Shown in pieces: positions 36,861 through 46,200 of a stretch of 64,000 nt of DNA (position 1 is the stretch's first letter; every line of letters starts with the position of its first letter). The DNA is from Flavobacterium pallidum. Its GTDB lineage: Bacteria > Bacteroidota > Bacteroidia > Flavobacteriales > Flavobacteriaceae. The stretch is from assembly GCF_003097535.1 (NCBI RefSeq), contig NZ_CP029187.1:1178001-1242000 (forward strand). Direction: 5' to 3'. A program made the position numbers and the translations under genes. The notes under the pieces are model-generated. The model did no database searches. It worked only from the letters and a program-made list of their open reading frames with translations, and had not been told where the DNA came from.

Positions 36861-39800
36861 TTACAATTTCAGGTTTTCTGTCCAATTAAAATGCTGGCTT
36901 GTTTTAGATCCCCAACCTTTCGAAAATGCATCGTTTATGTATTTACCCGCCGTTTCTTTCCAAATAGGCAGATATCCAAGCACAGGAGGCCTCGAAGCTG
37001 ACTGCATAGTAGAGGAATTGTCCACTGTAAATTGTACCGTTGCAATACCGGTACTTCTATTTATGCTGGTAACTTCCCAATGTAAGGAATAGGAACCGAG
37101 ATAAGTAACCGCTAAATTCCCCGTAAGTCCCCCGGTTGCCAAAGTTGAATAATCTTTGATGTATAATCCGACACCTCTTATTCCCCCAAGTTCATAATTG
37201 TTTTTACCTGTTAATGCTCCTCCATTGTCAATATTCTGCAATATTTCCCTTCTTGCTTTTTCAACATTATCATGCTTTCTTAACATTTCTGTGAAAACAT
37301 CACCATTTGTAAAATACCGATCTCTTGGGCCTTTGCCTGTTAGCCATTCTACGCCTACCCTGAATGGGGTTATTGTATGGCTTGATTCAAATTTATAAAG
37401 GTCATATCGTTTTCCTCCGAATGTTGTAGTTAGTTCTACTCCATCAGAAATTTCATTTCCAAGTGCCTTAGAATATCGTATTCCCCAGTCACCTTTAGTT
37501 TCAGATTGGAAAATTGTTCCATCCTTACCATCAAAAAGCCCATGGAGCCAAGCTCCGAATCGTGTTTTCCAGCCTCCATCCGGATCGATATTCGCAGCAG
37601 GGTTGTTGCCCATACCGAGGTAAGGGGAGAAGTGCTGCCCATACGGGTCAGGCGACATCCACCTTCCGAGCCTTCCGTCCCAGAGCCTTAGCTTGAAGGC
37701 CTCCATTTCGGTTGACTGGTCGATTTCCTGTCCCTGGAATGCATACCTGTATGCATTGGCCGAATTCCTTCCGGCAAGTTGCTCCCCGAACGGGTAGTAA
37801 TCGGCGAAGGCGTTCATTGCCACGTTGTTTGGATATGGGTTGCCTGTTTTTTGTATTACTGCCCTGACGTTGCCCAGATGGTCCGTGATTTCGTAATTCC
37901 TTACCTCAGGGTTCGGCGATACGGCCTTCATGCATATCCCCAGCCTTGAGATACCATAGATGGGCATCTCCTTCTGTACGACCGACGATGGGCTCGATGC
38001 GAGGCTGGTATAGAGTGCCATGAGGTTCCCGCTGAGGTCCGATACGTAATAGTCGGTGCTGTATAGGTTGGCCGTCCCTGTTGTGAAGTTCTCCTTTTTG
38101 ATGCGCTGCCCCTGCTCGTTGTAATAGATCCGCATTACGGGGAATGCCGATGCGAAGGACAGGTTGCCTTTCCTTACTTCGGTGACCAGGCCCTGTGTGT
38201 TGTAGGTGTAATGGGTGGTCTCGCTTTTGTCGAGTGTCATCTGCCCGAGGGCATTGTATACATAATTGCCTGCGGCCTGCGGATTGATGTCGTTGACATA
38301 GGAGGTGCTGGTTACTGCATCTGTGACGCTGGCGAGCTGGTTGGTCCCTGTGGTGGGGTAGTTGTATGTCAGGTTGTCGACGACCACTGCGGTACTGTTG
38401 GTGCGCTGGAGCTTTGTTATGTTGCCGTTTGGATCGTACTCGAGGGCTTTTTCCTGATATTGGTCCGGGTATGTCGGGTTGGGCGTGATGACCCCCGAGG
38501 CATTGGTGAGCCCGAAGGCGGACGAGGTGAGGTAATTGTTCTTGTCGTAGTTGTAAAGGTACGCCTTCTGCTGTGCCGTTACGGACCCTGTCTGCCAGTC
38601 CATCAGCGAATTCTTTGTGGCCGATCTGGTGGCCTTGATGTTGCCGTTGTAATCAGGGGTTATGCTTGGCGAGGTGATGATGTTTGTACCTGCCCTGTTG
38701 TAGTCACCGGCATAGTAATCGATGGACATCCCGAAGAGGTCCGGTACGACATTGGCATTTGGTGTGCCCGGAACCCCGTCCCGTCCGGGATCCTTTAGTT
38801 GCTCAAGGCTGGGGTGGTTGATGCTCTTTAGGCTTCCCCCGAGGGTATAGACATAATCCATCCCCTGTGCGCCCTGTGCGATATTTACCCTCTTGAGCTC
38901 CCCCGTTTTGTAATAGGTGTATTCAGCCTCCGTGGAAAGGGGGTTGTTGCCAGATGCAGTTTCTACTTTGGTAGTAATCCCATTTATATCATAAGTATAT
39001 TGATGCGTAAAACGTTCCCCGGTATTGTTTTTCTGATAAATCACTTTTACGATATTCCCTTTATGGTCAAATTCGTAGTCGATTGTTTTTACGACAGGAG
39101 TATTTCCGCTGCCTTCAATGCCACTAATATATTGAACGATCCATTGTAGCCTGCTATAAGCATCATAACTGTACCAGGTAATTGAGTTTATTGTATTGGG
39201 TATACTAGTGGATTCCTTATAGGTTATTGACACATTAGCAGAAGTATTACTTTGCTGATATGAAGGCAACAGTGTTGAAAGTGCAAGCGAGTTCGGGATA
39301 GGAATTGATAATTGACTACTATTTTGTGTTAAATCAAAAATATTAAAAACCCTCTCGCTTCTTGTTGTTCCGCTTAAAGAAGCTGTATTGTCAGCATTTG
39401 CCTCAGCGTCTGTCCATATTGTTGCATTGCCTGATAGCACGCCGCTTTCGACGGGCCTTCCGTAATCGTCATAGTTGGTGTAGGAGACCTGGTTGGATGC
39501 TGCCTGCAGCGCATTTTGGGAATACCTGATGAGTCCGTCCCTGCGGTAGGCATATCTAGTGGTTCCCTTGTCCGGATTGACGGATTGTATGACCTTTCCG
39601 GCGGTGTTGTAGGTGTAGCTTGTGGCAAAATTGGGTGACCCCATATAGGAAGGCACCGCCGATATGGCCACCGTTGCTGGGTTTGCCGGGTATGCTGCCT
39701 TAAACCCGTTAGGCTGTATTGTTTTCCTGAGCCGCCCGACCTTGTCGTATATATTTAGCGCATAGTCATAATAATTGACCTTGTAGGCTATGCCCTTTGC

Positions 39801-41537
39801 CCCGTATGAGGTGGTTACGATGCTACCCGATGTACCTACATATGTCTTTGCGTCCGTGGTTGGGATTGCCTTTGCCGCCACGCGGTATGCATGCCCGCCA
39901 GTGAGCGGAGTCGCTGCAATACTGCCTGTCTTAAGGTCATATACGTCGTATAGGGTATCGCCTCCCAGCAGGGTGATGTCCGAGGGCTGTATGCCTGAAG
40001 GGATGTGCACATCTATATATCCCTGTGTACCGATTACTGATATTACCGGATATGGATTGACTGAATTTGAGGCCCCGGCCCTTGCACTGGCCAACACCTT
40101 GCCTTCCCCATCGGTGAATGACACCGACTCGTTGCCGTTGGCATCTACCTTTACGGCTTTATAAAAACGTGTAACGACCTCTTCATATCCGCTGTTCACG
40201 GGGCCGTCGAAAAAGTCCCTCCCGAAGGCATAGTACATCTCCTGGGCTGCAGGGACGGTATAGGAGTAGCCGGTCTTCCATTCCCCTGCGACCTGGTTTC
40301 CGCCCACCGTGCTGATGATCTTGCCGGGGTTGAGCTTGTCGTAATTGGCTTCGCTGTAAGGCTGCTGGGCCGTTGGCTGGTATGGCTCGATGGTATTGCT
40401 GTTGGCGTAATAGGTGTCCAGTGCGACGGACTTCACGATGGGGTTTGAAAGGAAGTTCATCTTCTCGAACTCAAAACAGGAGATCGCCGGATAGGATTCC
40501 CTGTATTTGCGTCCCATGCCGTCATAAATGGTTTCGGTTCCCCATATGATGTTGTTGTTGAAGTCCTGGGTCAGTGAAACGGAGGGCTTGCCCAGGGCAT
40601 CGAAATAATTCCTGGATTGCCCGTCGAGATCTCCGGTCTTGATGTCAAACGACATCGATTCCTTATAGTTCTGCTCATTGGAGTAGTTATGCACATAATA
40701 CAGGTACGGGTCTATAGGATGTAACGGAACGTTCAAGCCTGCGGGCAGCGCCATCGGTGTGGCGAGCCCTACCCCGAAGGATACGCCGCTGTTGGTGTAA
40801 AAACTGTTCGGGTCGTTGCGGTAGATCACGTTGCGGAACTGGTTTGTCTGCACCTCTACCCATGCACCCGGCGCAGGCCATGACATAAATATATATATAT
40901 ACCCAATCTCGCCATTGAAGAAATATCCGTTGGCATTGTCTATCTTAGGCTGTATCTCGATCGTGTATCCCCCGACATCCATGTAATCCAGGGCATGTTC
41001 ACGGCTGGTGCTGCCGTTAAGGTACGATACCTCGTCAGCGATTTTTCCCTGTGGGGTGACCAGTGTGACCTTGTCGACCTCGTTGAAGAGTACCATACGG
41101 TTTTGCAGGATGATGTCCTGCTCCGGATTGGTTATGTTTGGCAGTGGGAAGAGTTCCAGGAATTTCTGCCGGCCTCCGATGACGCTCTGGGTCCCGAATC
41201 CCGGTGCATAAAACCCATTGTAGGTGATGATCTTGAAGCCTCCGGGCTGTATGATCAGGTTGTTGCCCTGCCCGTCGGTGGTGTTGAATGTGTAGGAGGT
41301 GTGGTTGTCATCTATGCGCCAGCCGTTCAGGTCGATGGGCGTATCGGAGGAATTGTAAAGCTCGATGTATTCGCCGAAGGAATGGAAACGGGCCTCGATG
41401 TCCTCACAATAGTGGGTGTCGAAATAGATCTCTGAGACCACGACCCCGCCATAGCCTGAGGTAAGGCATTGCTGTCCATGGGACCTAAGGCCAAGGAACA
41501 ACGCCAGTAAAAATATTATCTGAAACTTATTTTTCAT
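36861..41537 (-). CDS. Rhs/YD-repeat protein B with distinct C-terminal tail
   Basis: A 1558-residue protein if it starts at the same MKNKFQ as Rhs A; an in-frame ATG at 41564 adds nine residues but the conserved upstream sequence (TCCGGAGATA) favours 41537. Domains match Rhs A through DPDGG at residue 1322. The 236-residue tail is different: no HExxH; it shows GGALTGKNNYELGG, a strand-rich LHWEVTSINRSTGIATVQF, the NSSTMQSASRPP segment and a final TSQHFNWTE. I recall similar N-S-x-S-A-x-R / F-x-WTE tails on other bacterial YD-repeat and secreted proteins but cannot name the domain. The adjacent lipoprotein gene starts one base downstream. Confidence 0.88.
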   Translation of the reverse strand: MKNKFQIIFLLALFLGLRSHGQQCLTSGYGGVVVSEIYFDTHYCEDIEARFHSFGEYIELYNSSDTPIDLNGWRIDDNHTSYTFNTTDGQGNNLIIQPGGFKIITYNGFYAPGFGTQSVIGGRQKFLELFPLPNITNPEQDIILQNRMVLFNEVDKVTLVTPQGKIADEVSYLNGSTSREHALDYMDVGGYTIEIQPKIDNANGYFFNGEIGYIYIFMSWPAPGAWVEVQTNQFRNVIYRNDPNSFYTNSGVSFGVGLATPMALPAGLNVPLHPIDPYLYYVHNYSNEQNYKESMSFDIKTGDLDGQSRNYFDALGKPSVSLTQDFNNNIIWGTETIYDGMGRKYRESYPAISCFEFEKMNFLSNPIVKSVALDTYYANSNTIEPYQPTAQQPYSEANYDKLNPGKIISTVGGNQVAGEWKTGYSYTVPAAQEMYYAFGRDFFDGPVNSGYEEVVTRFYKAVKVDANGNESVSFTDGEGKVLASARAGASNSVNPYPVISVIGTQGYIDVHIPSGIQPSDITLLGGDTLYDVYDLKTGSIAATPLTGGHAYRVAAKAIPTTDAKTYVGTSGSIVTTSYGAKGIAYKVNYYDYALNIYDKVGRLRKTIQPNGFKAAYPANPATVAISAVPSYMGSPNFATSYTYNTAGKVIQSVNPDKGTTRYAYRRDGLIRYSQNALQAASNQVSYTNYDDYGRPVESGVLSGNATIWTDAEANADNTASLSGTTRSERVFNIFDLTQNSSQLSIPIPNSLALSTLLPSYQQSNTSANVSITYKESTSIPNTINSITWYSYDAYSRLQWIVQYISGIEGSGNTPVVKTIDYEFDHKGNIVKVIYQKNNTGERFTHQYTYDINGITTKVETASGNNPLSTEAEYTYYKTGELKRVNIAQGAQGMDYVYTLGGSLKSINHPSLEQLKDPGRDGVPGTPNANVVPDLFGMSIDYYAGDYNRAGTNIITSPSITPDYNGNIKATRSATKNSLMDWQTGSVTAQQKAYLYNYDKNNYLTSSAFGLTNASGVITPNPTYPDQYQEKALEYDPNGNITKLQRTNSTAVVVDNLTYNYPTTGTNQLASVTDAVTSTSYVNDINPQAAGNYVYNALGQMTLDKSETTHYTYNTQGLVTEVRKGNLSFASAFPVMRIYYNEQGQRIKKENFTTGTANLYSTDYYVSDLSGNLMALYTSLASSPSSVVQKEMPIYGISRLGICMKAVSPNPEVRNYEITDHLGNVRAVIQKTGNPYPNNVAMNAFADYYPFGEQLAGRNSANAYRYAFQGQEIDQSTEMEAFKLRLWDGRLGRWMSPDPYGQHFSPYLGMGNNPAANIDPDGGWKTRFGAWLHGLFDGKDGTIFQSETKGDWGIRYSKALGNEISDGVELTTTFGGKRYDLYKFESSHTITPFRVGVEWLTGKGPRDRYFTNGDVFTEMLRKHDNVEKARREILQNIDNGGALTGKNNYELGGIRGVGLYIKDYSTLATGGLTGNLAVTYLGSYSLHWEVTSINRSTGIATVQFTVDNSSTMQSASRPPVLGYLPIWKETAGKYINDAFSKGWGSKTSQHFNWTENLKL
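37573..41537 (-). repeat. Large direct repeat, copy B (Rhs shell)
   Basis: Partner of 32404-36368, same orientation, about 5.17 kb apart start to start. Such long direct repeats allow homologous exchange that could swap tails or delete one toxin with its neighbour gene. Confidence 0.92.
38952..39351 (-). other. Internal variable block of Rhs B
   Basis: About 400 bp equivalent to 33782-34182 and of the same length. It encodes VFNIFDLTQNSSQLSIPIP in place of SFVIYDYADNNALASIQIP and is visibly richer in A and T than the GC-rich Rhs shell on both sides. Confidence 0.85.
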
Positions 41538-41582
41538 TATCTCCGGATTTTTCTTAGTTAGCACTTTTACTTATAAAGTACG

Positions 41583-43100
41583 CTAGGCTCTGGTAAGCAC
41601 AAAACTGTCTAAAGGATTGTTTACCAGTAATCTGTCAAGAATGTCGGTCGCACTGGTGACATCTCCCAAAGCCATGTGTGCGAAGAAAAGCTGATAATAA
41701 AGGGAGATATTATCCTTAAATTTGTCTTTAGATTTATTGTCTGCTAACTGTCCTACCAAGCCAAGATTAGGATCCTTCGACTCCATTTCCATTCTTTCTA
41801 TTTCACTCACTTCTTTAGCTCCAATCAGTAAAATATTTTTTGACATTGCAGGATTTTGTTCCATAAATATCTTAGAATAAAAGAGAATGAGTTTATTGTT
41901 GACACTTATTGTCGGGGTCTTGACTTTCATCATCAATCCCTCAATCATTAACTGTGCCTCAGACGACCTTGAAAGAAGGAGTAGGATTTTTACGATTTTG
42001 ATAACCACTTCGGTCTCGTTCTGGAAGGAAAGCGACCAGTTTTCTTTAATGTCCAAACCTATTAAAAGCGCTTCATCCAAAACTTCTGTTCCGGCCTGCT
42101 GTTTTTTATATGAAAGTTCCATAGTATCCATAACGCCGAGGTAACCATGAAACGTCCCGGAGGCTGCAGCAAATCTTTTGCGGACATCGATAAAATCGAA
42201 AAACCTGTTGTTAGAATAGTAAAGCAACCTGAGTTTCCTCAGTGAATTAGGGTCTTTATAATCTATCTCAAATAGTTTCACCGCATTGTCGAATTCTTCG
42301 ACGGTGGTTAAAGTGCCTCTTTTTTGCAGGATATCGTAGTATTTCTTTTTCTGCAACAGCATATTTATCGTTCGCTCTTCAATTTCCTTGTTTTTGAAAA
42401 GTTCACGTCGTTGCTTAGTGTCGATTTTTTTGATAAGCGCATTTATTTCTTCATCTGTTTTTTGATTGATGGCCGCTTTATATGTATTCCTGTTTGCATT
42501 TTTAAGATTTTTGAATACGCGGTTTACTTTATAGCCGGGTATGAGGGGCGCAATGGCTATTTTAGCAAGTACTTTTTCATATCCGACGGACAGGTATTTT
42601 TTGGTATTGTCAATGCTAATCGCCCTTTCGTATAACTTTGCCGCATCCTGCAACAACGATGGCGAACTTATTTTAGCCTGATAATCAAGCGCCAATAGCT
42701 TGTTCCCAAGCTCCAATCTCATCAAGGAACGGGCGGCCCTGTCATAAAAAGCTATGACCCCAGGGTTTAGGGCCATTCCATTTTTGAATAATTCTACACT
42801 CAACAACGGAAGCCCTTGTGCGCAGTAAACGTTATCAAGGCCGTCATAAAAGCGAATAGCGCGTGGCGCAAGACTGATACAGCGTAGGTATTGGGATTCT
42901 GCATCAACAAAATTCTTGTTGTAAAAATTTTGTTTAGCTGTTTTAGCAAGTAAGAAAGCAGTTTGAAAATCATCATCGGTTGTTTTACCTTTGATTTTTG
43001 CTAAAGAAGATATCGCATTGATTTTCTGGACGGGCAGGAGCGTAGCCGCTATTCCCAAAGAAGTTAATCTGATAAAATCTTTCCTAGTAAAATTATCCAT
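41583..43100 (-). CDS. TPR-type protein with Tat-like leader
   Basis: A 505-residue, mostly helical protein. The leader NFTRKDFIRLTSLGIAATLLP resembles a twin-arginine signal with Arg-Lys instead of Arg-Arg. The region after it has TPR-like helices (for example AESQYLRCISLAPRAIRFYDGL and KLYERAISID). It lies 45 bases upstream of Rhs B and has its own good promoter, so it probably leads the TPR-RhsB-lipoprotein-RhsA transcript. It may act as a chaperone or adaptor for the Rhs proteins, by position only. Confidence 0.65.
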   Translation of the reverse strand: MDNFTRKDFIRLTSLGIAATLLPVQKINAISSLAKIKGKTTDDDFQTAFLLAKTAKQNFYNKNFVDAESQYLRCISLAPRAIRFYDGLDNVYCAQGLPLLSVELFKNGMALNPGVIAFYDRAARSLMRLELGNKLLALDYQAKISSPSLLQDAAKLYERAISIDNTKKYLSVGYEKVLAKIAIAPLIPGYKVNRVFKNLKNANRNTYKAAINQKTDEEINALIKKIDTKQRRELFKNKEIEERTINMLLQKKKYYDILQKRGTLTTVEEFDNAVKLFEIDYKDPNSLRKLRLLYYSNNRFFDFIDVRKRFAAASGTFHGYLGVMDTMELSYKKQQAGTEVLDEALLIGLDIKENWSLSFQNETEVVIKIVKILLLLSRSSEAQLMIEGLMMKVKTPTISVNNKLILFYSKIFMEQNPAMSKNILLIGAKEVSEIERMEMESKDPNLGLVGQLADNKSKDKFKDNISLYYQLFFAHMALGDVTSATDILDRLLVNNPLDSFVLTRA

Positions 43101-43214
43101 TTTAAACTAAAATAAGGAAAGAAAAGGAGAAGGGTTGATTATTTAGAATAGCCAAACCAAACGTACATGCTCATCGCATAACTTCTTTAATTAAGATACT
43201 TCTCCTTATGCTTT

Positions 43215-43244
43215 CAAAGTTAATATTTTTTTTTTAACGTGCAA
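43215..43244 (-). promoter_or_regulatory. Consensus Bacteroidota promoter for the TPR-Rhs operon
   Basis: On the minus strand a TTG (43244-43242) is followed by exactly 19 bases and TAACTTTG (43222-43215), matching the TTG / TAnnTTTG consensus. The predicted transcript start is near 43208, leaving a leader of about 107 bases before the ATG at 43100. Confidence 0.7.
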
Positions 43245-43252
43245 CTTTTTTT

Positions 43253-46200
43253 TTAATTTCCTTTATAGTTAATCCTGTTTTCGGATTTTAATTTAAAACC
43301 TCCGGTTAATCCATTTGTAGCGTCATCAGCCACCTCAACGTATGTTCTGAATAATCTTCCTGCATTGTCATATTCGAAGCGGGTTGCCAGGCCGTTATTA
43401 TTTATTATGTAAGAAAGTTCATCCCACTGGTTGTAGACATATCCCGAAATTGTTGAAGCAATAGGGCGAATCATCAAATCGTCGTAATACACTACTGCTC
43501 CTGTATCAGATGTAAAATATATCCAGGTTTCGCTCGCTGGGACATCGATAATCTTGGTAAGTAATACCCAATCTCCCGCTTTTACCTGTTGTGATAGTGG
43601 GAATGTAAAGGAATTGGTGTTGTTTTCTGAAACTACCAGTTTGGCGCTGCTCACCTGGTCCTTATGAACCCAGACTGATACTTTATATTTTCCGGGTTTG
43701 TGATTATTATTTGGCTCATTACGCATCACTACACCAAATTTTTGGCCGGACGAAGTGGTAACTGCGTATGTTCCGGTGTGTGCCAGGCCAGGAACCCTTG
43801 AGGCCCCATCCTGTATCCTTACTTCAGGATCCAGATAAAAGTTGTACTTGATGTATTCGGCTCCGGAATAGAACATTTCATGATATCCCGCGTTACCCAC
43901 GGCAACAACTTTAGAATCATTATCACCCATTTTGGTCGCCGCCTTATTTCCGTTCATATCTTTAAGCTCAAGAGATTGTGAGAAATGATCGTAAAGCGTA
44001 ATCTGGGAGGTAAGTTTCCATTTTGAATTTGAAGGTTGTCCTACACCGACAGTCCAGTCAAAATTGTCATCAGTGGCACTGTCATAATTGGCAAACATTC
44101 CGTTGGAATCCAATACACCGTCCCATACATAAGATTTGTCTTTTCTCCAGATCGGTTTCTCGTTGGCTGGGTTTGAAGAATCTCCGCCAATGTCTTTATA
44201 GGTCCAGATGTTGCTCCAGGTCGTGATGCCAACTCCGGTCTCCTTCCATGTTCCGTTGTCGAAAATGTAAGAATATTGGGCCGCACTCTGCGACAGCATA
44301 TTTGTATTATCAATATTATCGACCTTGCTTCCCATTTGCTGATATTTGGAATAAGCGGGGAGGATTCTGGTCCTTAGCGATTTTCCATCGCTGGAAGTTG
44401 ATAATTGTTCTTTTGAAACACCTGATATAAGGTCATAATCCTTAAACTCTGTGGTATAAGTATAGCTGTCTTTCTGTTCTGTAGAGGATTTCAATATACT
44501 TGGATATTTGATCCTTGTTGAAGAATTGACAATCCACTTATCCTGCAATGTTGCACTTACATAATCCACAGTTTTATAGGTTTGGTATGACTGTTGGGTT
44601 ATACCCATGTTGTTAGGGATTGCATCGGTTGTTTTATAATAGGAATTGGAGATTTTGTTCAGCATGTGTCCCTGGGAATTAAAGGTTTTCACCTCTAACA
44701 GTTGTCCTATAGAAGCAAGATTGTCCTTTACAGTAAATGCTGCTACACTTACACCCTTGTTAGCTGTGGTGTTGGTGTGCCCGCTAACCGTTTTGGCAAT
44801 TTCGTAGATGTCGTCATACTTGATTTGGTTCGGTGCTTTGGTCTTGATGATGTTAAACTTATATTGCACCTTGCCTTCAGGCTGTTCCCCTTCTTTGTGG
44901 TTTTTTATGCTCACGTATTCATACATAATCCTTGGAGCAGGCAGTTCTGAACTATATGGCAATTCCTTGGCAAGATTCTGTGCAAATGGAATATAGCTGG
45001 TGTAGCCTATGCCGTCTTCGTTTTCACCATATTTATAGTCGGTGATGTAATTGTTCGTGCCGTCAGAAACTTTCAGGCTGGCCACCCTTACGCCACCCGC
45101 AGCAAACACGCTTGTCGAAGGAAGGTCAAGCTTGACTTTTATCTGATGGTAGTAATAATCATTGCCGGCATATGCGATCGCGGCATTTACATTATTCATA
45201 TTACATCCATGCTGGCCGGATTGCGTGTAACCATGGTGGTCGGCTCCCCAGTATATGTCATCGTCAAATTGTACACGATATTTACCATTGCCGTAGGATA
45301 AATCTATATGTCCCGTGCTTTCATACCTGAAATAATAAAACAGGTTGTTGAAACAGACATAGTCTCTTAATAGCGAGATGTTTACAGTTTGGCCTAAAAG
45401 ATTCGGGAAAACATTTGCACTGCCTATATCTATGATAACACTCTTATTTGAAAAATCGGTCGCAGACGCATAAGTTGGCATAGTACATTTAAACCTCACC
45501 GGATTCATATTTGAAAATTCCAGCTTATTCGGAGTGACACTCCTGAAAGTATTATTTTCATAGTTGATCCCAATAGTGCCCCCTTCAGGAGTGGTTATCC
45601 TTTTGAGTGAATATTCCTTCGGGCTTGTGCTCAGATAACCCCAGCCATCATCTTTTTCATAATTATGGTAATTGTTGTAAATGTCATTTATATAGTCGAA
45701 TTTATATGGAGGGAGGGCATAATTCCCACCTTTACCCATGAACGTTACCTGTTTCAGCAATAGGGCCGCCTCGCCTACGAGGCTGAATTGGTACCCCATA
45801 TTAACAACCTTAATGGCTTTTGGCATGAGTGCCATATAACCGTCGTTTACATCAATGACATTGTCGTAACAATTATAAGTTGCAGTTTCGGTTTTGTCAG
45901 AATGATTGTTGCTTTCATATTTAATCTCAACACTCTGGTTCGCATCGGGTCCTGCTGCTTTGTCAAGGGTACAGTCCTCGTTTTTAAGTAGGATTATTTT
46001 GTTGAGCTTGAGCTGGGCTTGTGCCGGGACGGTAAATCGCGGAAGGACCGAATTGTTCTGCAAATCATCCACGTGTGATGCTGCATTATAAGTAAAGGCC
46101 TCAGACATCGCATCGGCTCTTGTGCTTTTTACAAATAAGGCGGTGTGGGTCCTGGTTTTGACTTTATCGAGATAATAAATCTCCTTGCGACCCCTGATCC

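Noticed and set aside
38211..38798. 195-codon plus-strand frame inside Rhs B, with a shorter equivalent in Rhs A
   Set aside because: Antisense shadow of the GC-rich Rhs core; it is shortened by a single change in the other copy and has no recognisable features.
31719..41537. The two Rhs genes as an assembly duplication
   Set aside because: Different tails, different internal blocks, a unique gene between them and scattered point differences show two real copies, although long-read confirmation would still be useful.
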